A model generated the notes under the pieces. The model made no database searches, was not told where the DNA came from, and saw only the letters and a program-made list of their open reading frames with translations. Source: Cliona cf. orientalis (lineage: Eukaryota; Porifera; Demospongiae; Clionaida; Clionaidae). Taken from it: 64,000 bases of DNA. Below are positions 35,565 to 49,300 of the stretch, in pieces (within the stretch, counting starts at the first letter, position 1; each line of letters opens with the position of its first letter). The DNA lies in contig OZ005698.1 of NCBI GenBank assembly GCA_963930775.1, positions 1,804,501 through 1,868,500 on the forward strand, given 5' to 3'. Made by a program: the position numbers and the translations under genes.

Positions 35565-37515
35565 TATGCCAGTGATGGTAGTGTTTTCAGTGATGACAGT
35601 GTTTCCAGTGATTGTAGTGTTTTCAGTGTTTCCAGTGATGACAGTGTTTTCAGTGATTCCATGGCAGTGATGGCAGTGATGGTAGTGTTTTCAGTGATTC
35701 AAGTGATGACAGTGTTTTCAGTGATGACAGTGTTTTCAGTGATTCCATGGCAGTGATGGCAGTGTTTCCAGTGATGGTAGTGTTTTCAGTGATTCAAGTG
35801 ATGACAGTGTTTTCAGTGATTCCAGTGATGACCGTGTTTTCAGTGATTCTAGTGATGGCAGTGTTTCCAGTGATGGTAGTGTTTTCAATGATTCCAGTGT
35901 TTTCAGTGTTTCCAGTGATGGCAGTGTTTTCAGTGATTCTAGTGATGGCAGTGTTTCCAGTGATTGTAGTGTTTTCAGTGATGCCAGTGATGGCAGTGTT
36001 TCCAGTGATTGTAGTGTTTTCAGTGATTCCAGTGTTTTCAGTGTTTCTAGTGATGGCATGTAGCGTTTCCAGTGATGGTAGTGTTTTCAGTGATTCCAGT
36101 GTTTTCAGTGTTTCCAGTGATGGCAGTGTTTTCAGTGATTCTAGTGATGGCAGTGTTTCCAGTGATTGTAGTGTTTTCAGTGATTCCAGTGTTTTCAGTG
36201 TTTCCAGTGATGATAGTGTTTTCAGTGATGCCAGTGATGCCAGTGTTTCCAGTGATGACAGTGTTTTCAGTGATGGCAGTGTTTCCAGTGATGGTAGTGT
36301 TTTAAGTGTTTCCAGTGTTTCCAGTGATGACAGTGTTTTCAGTGATGCCAGTGATGGCAGTGTTTCCAGTGATTATAGTGTTTTCAATGATTCCAGTGAT
36401 GACAGTGTTTTCAGTGATTCCAGTGTTTTCAGTGATGCCAGTGATGGCAGTGTTTCCAGTGATTGTAGTGTTTTCAGTGATTCCAGTGTTTTCAGTGTTT
36501 CTAGTGATGGCATGTAGCATTTCCAGTGATGGTAGTGTTTTCAGTGATTCCAGTGTTTTCAGTGATTCCAGTGATGACCGTGTTTTCAGTGATTCTAGTG
36601 ATGGCAGTGTTTCCAGTGATGGTAGTGTTTTCAGTGATTCCAGTGTTTTCAGTGTTTCCAGTGATGATAGTGTTTTCAGTGATGCCAGTGATGCCAGTGT
36701 TTCCAGTGATTGTAGTGTTTTCAGTGATTCCAGTGATGATAGTGTTTTCAGTGACTCCAGTGTTTTCAGTGTTTCTAGTGATAGCAGTGTTTCCAGTGAT
36801 GGTAGTGTTTTCAGTGATTCCAGTGTTTTCAGTGTTTTCAGTGATGGCAGTGTTTCCAGTGATGGTAGTGTTTTAAGTGTTTCCAGTGTTTCCAGTGATG
36901 ACAGTGTTTTCAGTGATGCCAGTGATGGCAGTGTTTCCAGTGATTATAGTGTTTTCAATGATTCCAGTGATGACAGTGTTTTCAGTGATTCCAGTGTTTT
37001 CAGTGTTTCTAGTGATGGCAGTGTTTCCAGTGATGGTAGTGTTTTCAGTGATTCCAGTGATGACAGTGTTTTCAGTGATTCTAGTGATAGCAGTGTTTCC
37101 AATGATGGTAGTGTTTTCAGTGATTCCAGTGTTTTCAGTATTTTCAGTGATTCCAGTGTTTTCAGTGTTTCTAGTGATGGCAGTGTTTCCAGTGATGGTA
37201 GTGTTTTCAGTGATTCCAGTGTTTTCAGTGTTTCCAGTGATGATAGTGTTTTCAATGATGCCAGTGATGGTAGTGTTTCCAGTGATTGTAGTGTTTTCAG
37301 TGATTCCAGTGTTTTCAGTGTTTCCAGTGATGACAGTGTTTCCAGTGATTGTACGTAGTGTTTTCAGTGATGCCAGTGATGACAGTGTTTCCAGTGATGA
37401 TAGTGTTTCCAGTGTTTCCAGTGATGGTAGTGTTTTCAGTGATTCCAGTGCCGAGTTCAGTGTTTCCAGTGATGACAGTGTTTTCAGTGATGGTAGTGTT
37501 TCCAGTGATTGTAGT
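35565..37515. repeat. 2-kb minisatellite with 9-bp period
   Basis: The region is built from 9-base words of form AGTGWTNNN (AGTGTTTTC, AGTGATTCC, AGTGATGGC, AGTGTTTCC, AGTGATGAC). Because the period is a multiple of three and stop codons are rare, long frames stay open on both strands. One is Ser/Asp-rich ([16 protein letters not shown]), others are Val/Phe- or Thr/Leu/Glu-rich. Higher-order repetition is visible: ATGGCATGTAGC recurs at 36052 and 36507. No start context, splice site or conserved flank points to a real gene. Confidence 0.85.
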
Positions 37516-38544
37516 GTTCTCAACATCATGCATGCAATGGTAAAGAATAGTTGATCATGTCTATATGATATTGTATGTATTCAGGGTTCCATCCAAGTAT
37601 CTTGGGATTGAAGACTAAGTGGGCATATGGCAGTTTCATGCACTAATCCCCCCCCCCCCCCAATTAATTAAAATGAATTTTTGGGTGTCGTTGAGGTATT
37701 AAAATTGGCTTTGATCACTTGTATAATAATATACTGCAGCAAAATACACCCTCCCCTCTCCCCCTCCATCTCTCTCTCCTTTCCCTATAATCCTTTGGAA
37801 GGAGTGGGTGGGAGGGACTGAGTGTTTTGGGGTTCCCCCATGCATGCATCCCTTACCCTGTTCAAACACTAGTATATATTATCTACCAGTTTTATAGATC
37901 CTAAGACAGTGAAGGTTGAGGCTTGGGACCTAGCTAAGCCACACTCAACTTGATGTTTCGTGTGATCAATCACTCTTGCATACACCTGATGCTAGCTTAA
38001 ATGTGCACACCTTACCTGCACTACTCTAGGTTAATTTACTACACACTTACGCATAATCAATAGTGGTACCAACACAGAAAGCCATGAAAGGTGCTCCGGC
38101 ATGTTAGAGAGGTAAATTTATTCGCTCCAGTGTTTATATTATTAATTATTACTTTCACATATGCATGTCATGTTGAGAATGACCTTTAATTTGCATGCTT
38201 CAAGCATGTGCATATCTAAAGGAAATCTGGCATGGTGATAATAATTTATTATTAAACTTTTATTCACTCCGTTAATTGTTGATAATAAGTACCTGATTGC
38301 ATGAATATTATCATACAATAACGGAGATTTGATTCTTATCACATGCACATTGCACAGCTGTGTAATTATTATTATGCGACAAGTGCAGCATTGCTGTGTA
38401 CGTGTTTTCAGCTAAAAATTCTGCCCTTCCAGACCAAATTTTATACCAATTTACCTGGAGTACACACAAAATGCTCATCCTCACACACTCAGAAGTCATC
38501 AATACCATTGTCTACTGTTTACACCACTCTGTGCAGTTACCCAT
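37516..38544. other. Gene-free interval
   Basis: This is AT-rich sequence with a short C-run at about 37650. No coding region, RNA or repeat structure is recognised. Confidence 0.3.
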
Positions 38545-38601
38545 TTAAGATCCGGAATATTTTTTTCCAGATTCTGTAAAAATTTACACTTTAGTGAACC
38601 G

Positions 38602-39005
38602 AGAGTAGCTTAGGATCTAAGCTACCTTCCGCTTAGGAGCTAAGTCACTAGTATCTAAGCCACCCTCCGCTTAGGATCTAAGCCAACCTCGGCATAGGAT
38701 CTAAGCTACCTTCCGCTTAGGAGCTAAGCATCTAAGCCAACCTCAGCTTAGGATCTAAGACAACCTTGGATTAGAATCTAAACCAACCTCAGCTGCTTAG
38801 GATCTAAGCCACTAGTATCTAAGATAACCTTGGCTTAGAATCTAAGCCAACCTCAGCTTAGGATTAGTAAGCCAATCTCAGCTTAGTATCTAAGCCACTC
38901 TCTGCTTAATAGCCATTCTCAGCTTAGCATTTAAGCCAGTGCCATCAGCTTAGGGTCTAAGCCAATCATGACTTGGGAAATACAGCTGAGGATCTAAGCC
39001 ACCAC
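38602..39005. repeat. Left cluster of CTTAG palindromes
   Basis: At least a dozen copies of GCTTAGGATCTAAGCC-type words occur at irregular spacing. The words pair with each other and with the right cluster. Confidence 0.85.
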
Positions 39006-40580
39006 TAATGTTCGCACAATAGTACACCCCACCCTTTTTAGGTACCAAATCCAGATTAGTACCTTTATTCTTGTGTCTATATTCATAATCTAGAGTGGTG
39101 TATACAGTGGACATGGCATTGGTGACTTGTGTGTGTGTGTATTCTGAGAATTTTCCATGTGTGTACACATGCATGTCTGCACATTCACCGTAATCCTACA
39201 ATTTTCGCTCTCAATTCTTAATACAACATTCCTGAAGTTCCAAATTTGATCAGTACCTTTATTTTAATGTTCATCACCATATTTCTGAGTTTCGTCGACT
39301 GGCGATGTGGTTGAGGCATGTTCTGTACATGTGAGTATGAGAATTTCCTGTGCACACACATTCACGGTAATTGGTGCAATTTTCATGTTCTCAATTCCAC
39401 ATACAACATCTCTGGAGTACCAGACTTGATCAGTACTTTTATTCATGTGTCTATAATCATAATCTAGAGTGGTGTAAACAGTGGATAGGATTAGTGACTT
39501 TTGTGTGTGTGAGGATGTGTGCACTTCGACATATCAATCGATACAGTATACACATCTTGGAGCTTTAATTTTGGTCTCACTTGTACACTCCATACTTTCT
39601 AAGTGCCAAAACCAGATCAGTACCTTTATTTTGATGTCTACATTCATTATCTGGAGTGGTGTAAACAGTGGACATGGTATTGGTGACTTCTGTGTGTGTG
39701 AGGATGAGCATTTTGTGTGTACTTCATGTCAGTCGATACTGTGCATCTTGTAGCTTTGTTGGTCTCATTTAATTGTACACCCCACACTTTCTAGTTACCA
39801 TGACCAGACCAGTACCTTTGTTCTTGTGTCTATATTCATAATCTAGAGTGGTGTATACAGTGGACATGGCATTGGTGACTTCTGTGTGTGTGTGTGTGTA
39901 ATCTAAGAATTTTCCATGTGTGTATATACACACATGCATTCACAATAATCCTACAATTTTTGTAGCTTTTTAGCTCTCAATTCTTCACACAACATCCCTG
40001 AGGTTCCAAACTTGATCAGTACTTTTAATTTAATGTTCATCATCATAATTCTGAGTTTCGTCGACTGGTGATGTAATTGAGGCATGTTCTCTACACATGT
40101 GAGTATATGAGAATTTCCTATGCACATGCATTCCCAGTATTTAGTACATTGTCAAATTTTATAGCTTTTTAGCTCTCAATTCCACATACAACATCTCTGG
40201 AATACCAGACTTGTTAAGTACCTTTGTTCTTATGTCTATAACCATAATCTAGAGTGGTGTAAAAAGTAGACATGGCATTGGTGACTTCTGTGTGTGTGAG
40301 GATGAGCATTTTGTGTGTACTTCATATTAATCGGTACTGTACATATATTGTAGCTTTTTGGTGTCACTTGTACACCCCACACTTTCTAGGTACCAAAACC
40401 ATACCAGTACATTTGTTCTTGTATCTATAACCTTAATCTAGAATGGTGTAAACAGTAGGCATGGCATTGGTGACTTCTGTGTGTGTGAGGATGAGCATTT
40501 GTGTACGTACTTCATGTTTACTGTACGCATAATATTGTAGCTTTCTTAGTCTCATTTGTACACCCCACATTTTTACTTTA
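39006..40580 (+). repeat. Left arm tandem repeats (two alternating unit types)
   Basis: Units of roughly 190-230 bp contain GTGGTGTAAACAGTGGACAT, GGTGACTTCTGTGTGTGTG and CAGTACCTTTGTTCTTGTG. A second type contains GAGTTTCGTCGACTGGCGAT and GAGGCATGTTC. The short frames in this region are products of the repeat. Confidence 0.8.
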
Positions 40581-40673
40581 CCTCTGTGTGTGCTTACATG
40601 TTGTGCTAAACAGGCTGTGAGAGAGCTAGGATGTTTCCAAGCTATGAAGTGCGTGCATGTGTGTGTGCATGTT

Positions 40674-40780
<107 letters not shown>

Positions 40781-40787
40781 CGTGAGT

Positions 40788-40812
40788 GGGTTTGGGTTTG
40801 GGTTTGGGTTTG
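40788..40812 (+). repeat. Four GGGTTT repeats next to the TG tract
   Basis: GGGTTT is repeated four times. It resembles, but is not, the TTAGGG animal telomere repeat, and it could form a G-quadruplex. Confidence 0.7.
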
Positions 40813-41224
40813 AATTAAGGTATATGTACACACATAATAACCTCCTTTCACACTCATATCATATGCATGTATATTATATGGCATGTGTTATGCACATGCA
40901 CATGTAATTTTGTCTATAGATACACTACATGTGTACATGTACACATGTATACATACTTACATGATCATGTAAATGATCAATGCCATCTAATTAACACCTA
41001 ACCAAAAGGGATAGGTAGAAGTAACAGATTAGGAAAATGAACTAGCCATAATAATAGTAGAAATTGCATGTATGGTGGTACTGAGCTAGTGATTGGTAGT
41101 AGTTTTCCTCTCTGCAGTACTTCATAATTCCAGGGAGCATATGCCCCCCTTAATACTATGATTGTGATATTATGGTCACCAAGAGTAAACATTGGTGCAC
41201 ACACAGTTTACACACACACACAGT

Positions 41225-43930
41225 TTAAGCGTCTTATAATTAGGTGAAGTGCATCTACTAGTAGTAAAACCACATAATGTATAGATACTCAATCACCACA
41301 GTCGACCACATCGCTAGTTAACGAAAGTCAGAAATATGATTATAACATCAAATCAATGGTACTGATCAAGTTTGGAACTTCAGGGATGTTATATGAAGAT
41401 TTTAGAGCTGAAATGCTATAAAAATTGTACCGATTAATGATGTATGCACTTAATACGGAAACTTAGAATACACACGCAGAGTAAGTTACCAATACCATGC
41501 ACACTGTTTACACCACTCCAGATAATGAATATAGACATCAAAATAAAGGTACTGGTCTGGTTTTGATACTTGGAAAGTGTGGGGTGTACAAATGAGACCA
41601 AAAAAGCTACAAGATGTGTACAGTATCGACTGACATGAACTATACACAAAATGCTAATCCTCACACACACAGAAGTCACCAATACCATGTCCACTGTTTA
41701 CACCACTCCAGATTATGATTATAGACACAAGAACAAAGGTACTGATCTGATTTTGGTGCCCAGAAAGTGTTGGGTGTACAAATTAGACCAAAAAGCTACA
41801 AGATGTGTACAGTATCGATTAATAATATGAATTAAGTACCACAAAACGCTCATCCTCAAACACACTCAGATGTACAGAACATGCCTCAACCACATCGCCA
41901 GTTGACGAAATTAGGAAATATGATTGTTAACTTTAAGATAAAGGTACTGTTCAAGTGTGGAAATTTAGAGATGATATGTGATGAATTAAGAGCTAAAAAG
42001 CTATGAAAGTTGTACCTTGGTTACTGTGAATGTGTGTATACACACATGGAAAATTCTTAGAATACACACGCAGAGTAAGTCACCAATGTCATGTCCACTG
42101 TTTACACCATTCTAAATTAAGGTTATAGACACAAGAACAACTGTACTGGTATGGTTTTGGTACCTAGAAAGTGTGGGGTGTGCAATTAAGTGAGACCAAA
42201 AAGCTACAATATGGGTACAGTATCGATTGACATGAAGTACACACAAAATGCTCATCCTCACACACACAGAAGTCACCAATGCCATGCCTACTGTTTACAC
42301 CACTCTAGATTATGGTTACAGACACAAGAACAAAGGTACTGATCAAGTCTGGTACTCCAGAGATATTGCATGTGGAATTGAGAGCTAAAAATCTCTAAAA
42401 ATTGCACCGATTACCGTGAATGCATATATATGCACAGGATATTCTCATACTCACATATGCAGAACATGCCTCAACCACATCGCCAGTCGACGAAACTCTG
42501 AAATATGATTGTTAACATTGAGATAAAGTTACTGATCAAATTTGGAACTTCAGGGATATCGTGTGAAGAATTTAGAGCTAAAAAGCAAGAAATGTAGCTG
42601 CATGATTGCATGGGGAATTCTTAGAATACATACAAAGAAGTCACCAGTACTATGTCCACTGTTTATACCACTCTAGATTATGAATATAGACACAAGAACA
42701 AAGGTACTGGTCTGGCTTTGGCACTTAGAAAGTATGGAGTGTACAAATGAGACCAAGAAAGCTACAAGATGTGTACAGTTACTGTATCGATTAACATGAA
42801 GTACACATAAAATGCTCATCCTCACACACACAGAAGTCACCAATACCATATGCACTGTTTACACCACTCTAGATTATGGTTATAGATACAAGAACAAATG
42901 TACTGGTCTGCTTTTGGTACCTAGAAAAAGTGGGGTGTACAAATGAGACCAAGAAAACTACAAGATGTGTAAAGTACCGATTGACACGATGCCATGTCTA
43001 CTGTTTACACCATTCTAGATTATAAATATAGACACAAAAACAAATGTACTGATCTGATTTTGGTACCTAGAAAAAGTGGGGTGTACAAATGAGACCAAGA
43101 AAGCTACAAGATGTGTACAGTATCGATTAAGTAAACATGAAGTACGTACACAAATGCTCATCCTCACACACACAGAAGTCACCAATGCCATGCCTACTGT
43201 TTACACCATTCTAGATTAAGGTTATAGATACAAGAACAAATGTACTGGTATGGTTTTGGTACCTAGAAAGTGTGGGGTGTACAAGTGACACCAAAAAGCT
43301 ACAATATATGTACAGTACCGATTAATAAGAAATACACACAAAATGCTCATCCTCACACACACAGAAGTCACCAATGCTATATCGACCGTTTACACTACTC
43401 TAGATTATGAATATAGACATAAGAACAAAGGTAGTGGTCAGGTCTGGTACTCCAGAGATGTTGTATGTGGAATTGAGCGCTAAAAAATTATGAAAATTTT
43501 ATCGATTGCCATAAATAATACATGCATGTGCACATGTAGGAATTCTCATACTCGCATATGCAGAACATGCCTCAACCACATCGCCAGTCGACGAAACTCA
43601 GAAGTATGATTGTTAACATTAAGACAAAGGTACTGTTCAAGTTTGGAACTTCAGAGATGATGTGTGAAGAATTGAGGGCTAAAAAGCTATGAAAATTGTA
43701 CTGATTACTGTGAATGTATGTACGCACATGGAAATTTAGAATACACACACACACACAGAAGTCACCAATGCCATGCCTACTGTTTACACCACTCTAGATT
43801 ATGAATATAGACACAAGAACAAAGATACTGGTCTAATTTTGGTACCTAGAAAGTGTTGGGTGTATAAATGAGACCAAAAAAGCTACCGTAACAAGGTGTG
43901 TACTAGCTGTACTGGACTGATTTCAAGAAA
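41225..43930 (-). repeat. Right arm tandem repeats, inverted to the left arm
   Basis: The same two unit types as the left arm occur in opposite orientation (for example CACACACAGAAGTCACCAAT and CATCGCCAGTCGACGAAACT). There are about a dozen units, more than on the left. Confidence 0.8.
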
Positions 43931-44454
43931 GGGGATTAAATTATTAAAATTCATCAAAATAATTATGTGTATGTTTAATACAACATAACTTGAAAATATC
44001 ATAATATTATTATTATCATAATAAATGCAAAAAAAATGGATTGATACAAGATGAAGCTGATTTGTGACAAAATGTGACCAGCTCTGAGAAAAGGAACCAT
44101 TTGGAATTCATGTTTGTCGTATGTAGCTCATAATAGTGTGTAGGGAATAATAATAAGCTGTATCCGCTGTATGTTGGGGTCAATACCCTGATACAAGTAT
44201 ATTTACTATACTACATTTGTAGAAAGCAAGTTGGTCATTGTCATGATAAAATTGGTCGTGTTTCATACTCAATCTACTACTGCGAATGGTCCCTTTTCTC
44301 ATAGCAGGTCACAAATTGTCTCACAAACACGAATAATAATAGTTTAATGGTCTTGGTGGTGGGCTGCTGACCACGTGGCTTGTATCTCAAGTTGGCTAGT
44401 GGTTATGCTCAAGTAGTTTGTGGCCTATAAGGTAAGCTATTGTGCCAACATTAG

Positions 44455-45275
44455 TGGTGGCTTAGATCCTAAGCTATAATTCCTAAGTCATGATTGGCTT
44501 AGATCCTATTGATTGCGCTGGCTTGATGGCGGCTTAGATCCTAAGCTGATGGCACTGGCTTAGATTCTAAGCTCAAAATAGCGCTAAGTGGAGAGTGGCT
44601 CAGATCCTTTGGCTTAGATTCTAAGCCAAGGGTGGCTTAGATCCTAAGCTGATGGCACTGGCTTAGATTCTAAGCTGAAAGTGGCTAAGCGGAGAGTGGC
44701 TTAGATCCTAAGCCAAGTGTGGCTTAGATATACTAGTGGCTTAGATCCTAAGCTGATGATACTGGCTTAGATTCTAAGCTAAGCGGAGGTTGGCTTAGAT
44801 CCTAAGCCGAGGGTGGCTTAGATCCTAAGCTGATGGTACTGGCTTAGATTCTAAGCTAAGCGGAGGTTGGCTTAGATCCTAAGCCGAGGGTGGCTTAGAT
44901 ACTAGTGGCTTAGATCCTAAGCTGATGGTACTGGCTTAGATTCTAAGCTAAGCAGAAGTTGGCTTAGATTCTAAGCCGAGGGTGGCTTAGATACTAGTGG
45001 CTTAGATCCTAAGCTGATGGTACTGGCTTAGATTCTAAGCTCAGCGGAGGTTGGCTTAGATCTTAAGCCGAGGGTGGCTTAGATCCTAAGCTGATGGTAC
45101 TGGCTTAGATTCTAAGCTAAGCAGAAGTTGGCTTAGATCCTAAGCCGAGGGTGGCTTAGATACTAGTGGCTTAGATCCTAAGCTGATGGTACTGGCTTAG
45201 ATTCTAAGCTAAGTGGAGGTTGGCTTAGATCCTAAGCCGAGGGTGGCTTAGATCCTAAGCCACCCTCGGTTCTTT
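44455..45275. repeat. Right cluster of CTTAG palindromes
   Basis: Copies of GGCTTAGATCCTAAGC are arranged in a partly regular higher-order repeat of about 95-130 bp (GATGGTACTGGCTTAGATTC recurs). Confidence 0.85.
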
Positions 45276-45984
45276 AAAGTGTAAATTTTTACAGAATCCG
45301 GAAAAAAAATATTCCGGATCTTAATATTCTCGGGTTAAAAAGTGGGTACCAGCTGATTGATCAACACTTTATCAGTCCATAATAATGTAGTTCAGGCGTT
45401 GTGACAAATATCGATTTACTCGTGTTGAACAGCTACCGTATACGTAATCGCTCGATCAGACGCCGCGGCTACAACTCATCGCCTGAGTTTGTGCGGCGAC
45501 AATTCGAGAGCGACGTTTATTAATACCAGTAGCTGCCAGAGAGGCAATCCTTAGAGAAATGGTCGATTGACACCACTCATCTGGTCATTCAGAACTTAGT
45601 GTAAAATAGGCTTTTTAACCTAGAGTTACTCTAGGGACAATTTTAAGTGACTCCAACCTTGAGTTACTCTAGGGACAATTTTACACCACTCCAACCTTGA
45701 TCTACTCTAGGCAAAGATTTAAACTTTCACAAATGGTGTAAAATCCCGAATATATAATGCTAGCAATTAGTATTTTATATGGGAAAATTTTACACCAGTT
45801 TGGATGTCCACTTAAAATGCTGATGGGTAGAAGTGAGAATCTATACTATGGCAAAGTTTTACACCACTTCAGGAACTCAGAGGACAAGTGGTGTAAATTC
45901 ACCCCATAATATAAGCAGAACATAGCTACAGATCCAGCATAGTTTTACAGGTGACCTATGACCTCACTTAAAATTTTGCCTATT

Positions 45985-46391
45985 TAATAGCTACATACAA
46001 TAATCAGGTAGACATTTACACAGCTAGCTAGCTCTTGCATGTAGCTATACAGCAATAATCAGGTAGACATTTACACAGCTAGCTAGCTCTTGCATGTAGC
46101 TATACAGCATTCCCTGGCAACGACCTTTGTCCTTAGCCCAATTAGACGATCTTTGACCTTAAGTACCTTATCAAGTTCTGTAACATCAATGACAGCATAA
46201 TGAGAGGTGAGCAAACAATAAGTAATAAACTCTAAAATATTATAAACTTAGCATAGATAGATATTGAATAAATAAATAATCACGTACACGATCACATAAA
46301 GTTTAATAGCGTGATACAATTGGGAGACCTTTGATCTTAAGTAGTAACATTAATGATAATTTTAAATCGAAGGGGTGAGCAATTCAACTAA
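45985..46391. repeat. Short direct duplication and 3' flank of transposase gene
   Basis: A 56-bp unit containing CAATAATCAGGTAGACATTT is present twice in tandem (about 45999-46108). The rest up to the stop codon at 46392 is AT-rich and non-coding. Confidence 0.7.
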
Positions 46392-49300
46392 CTAGTCAAT
46401 AAACTCTAAATCATCATCATCGAGAGTTGTTTCAATGGTTTCATTATCAACTGGAAAAAAAATTCCGTATTTTCCATTGACGACGTTGTAGGTAGCAATT
46501 ATTCCTTCGTACCACTCTGTATGGTCATCAACATCGAATAACATCTTAACTCTCCTTCCAATTGCACCTGGATCACGGCTAGGAACTAAGCTCAGAGTGG
46601 TATTGCCCACTTCCACAGCCCTTCTTTTTTCAGAAGAACCTGAGTTGCCGTTTGAGGTCATTCTTCTTTTTCTTGATCTAACTTGAGGTGAAACGTGACT
46701 ATCTGTGGTAATGGGTTCACTTTCACCATTGTTTGAAGATGAAGGTGCAAAATTCGATAATTTATCTGGTGGTCCAAACTGTGCAGTTTTGTCAGGGGCC
46801 AGTACCTTCTGTCTTTGTTTTTGCTTCCTTTGTGCATCTGCCAGCCGTGCCTCTTCACTACGGGAACGATAAGATAGACTTATGTTTTGCTCTGCTGCAA
46901 TATACTTTAAGCATGCTACTTTATCCAGTTTATAAACCTTCATCATGGCCAGCTTTAAGCTTCCTGGATTGTCACACTTGCAGTCCTTGTTCTTTCTTTC
47001 AACAGCATTGGTTGTAGTAGGACATTTGTTCCAGACAGCTGCATCCATAGATGTGAATACCTTGGACAACATTTTTAGATGTTCACACCTTGCCCACCAC
47101 TGTGCCCAGTGTTTCGCAATTGTCCAATCACACTCTTTGTCTACCATATCTATTTCTTCGTTTGTTAGCTTCAATGTTTGTACCTTCTTAGAAAGTTCAT
47201 TTAAGGATCTAACACCACACAATGCTTCAAAACATGCTACAACATTAACAGCTGTGGTCAACTTTGGAATAATATAGCATATTTTTAAGAAAATGTCCTT
47301 TTCCTCCTTTCGTTTGGCCACTCTGTCAGCAACTCGCTGACAAGAGCGATTCCAATGAACAGAACATCCTTTTAATAAATTGTCGGCTACAGTTTTGCCT
47401 ACTGCTTGTCTGAGACCATTAGTCTCAGCATCACTCCAGTCAGTTAATACGCCAAGGAGGGTAGAACCAGGTAGAAAATTTTCATTGATACTTGAGCATT
47501 TTGCAAATATCTTTTTAAATGCTAGTGCATATGCTTCAGAAGTTTGCCTGTTTAACCTTACTCGTGCTATGACCATCCATTCCATAGATACCGAGTTAAA
47601 CGCAACAGCATTAAATAGATAGGGATAATCACTTAGCTCATCATAGGTAATATCACATTGTATAAATTCCGCTTCAGATGCAATTTTTGCCATCAGGGGT
47701 GACATTGTAAATATGTATCTTATACCCTCTTCAATTCCTGCGGACACTAAATATGGTCGTCCTTGCTTTTGATATTTTTTTAATTTATCTTGATCATCAC
47801 CACTTATCTTATCGTCATCACTGTCTATGGCATCAGCAACTCTTTCGAAATCAAATGGAGACCAACCTTTGTCAATGAGACCCTTCTTTATCTTTGTCCT
47901 CCTTACTTCTTGTGATACTTTTCCCACATGACTACTTGCATCATCAGCTGCAGACGGTAAAAATCCTATTCCTTGACCTCGTACTATGTCTGATGTTGTT
48001 AATGATGGATTAGCAGAAACTGCAGCTGAAATTTTTTGCCTGACACACTGAGATATCTTAGTAGAACTATGTAGAGGATGGTTGTGCAGATTATCACTTG
48101 AACCTTTCTGACCACGTACCAGTCCTCCGATCCAACGCCTGTTATCTGATGGTTCTTTAGGATGAATATAAACAAATTCAACTGGACAATCTGTACTTTT
48201 TTCAAGATTCATATCATGGTCAGGACACTTTCTCCTATCTCTTATTGGAACTACATACTTGCAACCCTCTTGAGGACACTGTTTTATCCCTGAGCAAGGT
48301 GTTGATCGGTAATATACATCTTCCTTTTTACCATCAATATCAGCAGTTATAAGTCTGGGTTTGTTCAGTTGACCTTTAGATAGCTGAATGTCTTTCCATA
48401 GAAAGTGAGGATCATCGCAGTTTTGTTCCAGCTTTGTTATGTCAGATATATAATACAATTGCTGTTGACGCTTTGAGGAAAATGCACCCGGAAAATGAAA
48501 ATCTCTTTTTGTCTTGGAGATAATCCAGTTTTCAGATTCTGACAAACATTTACGTACTACAGAGAGCATATGACTGCCCTTACCTTCTCTTATTTTTTTC
48601 TCTGTCCTGCTTGTACCAGGTACTGCACCATAAGGAGACATTGCAGGTGCACTAACATGCTTGCTTTGGTGTACTGGTAACAGGAGTTCTTTATCGTCAG
48701 AATTTGCCAATTCTCTACCTTCAGGAAGAGGAGAGTATACACCATGAACAGCATAGGTTCCATTTGTTTTAATCATGGATTTCAGTTCAAATTTGATGAG
48801 TGATTTCACATGGCACTGCTTAATAAATTGTCTCCAGAAATTTATATCTTTCCCACAGTGATTGCCATATGATAGGGCTTTTTTATCATGCATATCAGTC
48901 CAGGGAATATTCGATCCTCGTATCCACTCAGCTATCTTCACTTCCCCTTTGCACCCTACCACATCAAGGGCATCAATAAGAACCTTCAGTTCCGGTTTGT
49001 GGTCAGATACATTTGTGTTATTTTTACAAACGTCACAACAGTCACCTAGAGATGTCGGTTTAGTGTCTTCTTCTCCAAATATGTTGACAATCAGGCGGCG
49101 CCGACACTTACCACTTAAATGTGCATATATGTATTTCCATGACTCTGAAAATCCTGATAAAATTCTGTCACACCTTTCCTTGTTCGATAGGTTATTCAAA
49201 ACCCAAGCATTGGCATGTGATACATCACCTTTCCTGAAAAGGATGGTTGCCCAGGACTGCTTACCATCCCTTCCTGCTCTTCCCATTTCCTGAACCCAGG

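Noticed and set aside
35736..37554. A long surface adhesin or dentin-like Ser/Asp protein gene
   Set aside because: The frame exists only because the repeat period is nine and lacks stop words; equally long frames exist in other registers and on the other strand.
40788..40812. An interstitial telomere
   Set aside because: The unit is GGGTTT, only four copies, not the animal TTAGGG repeat.
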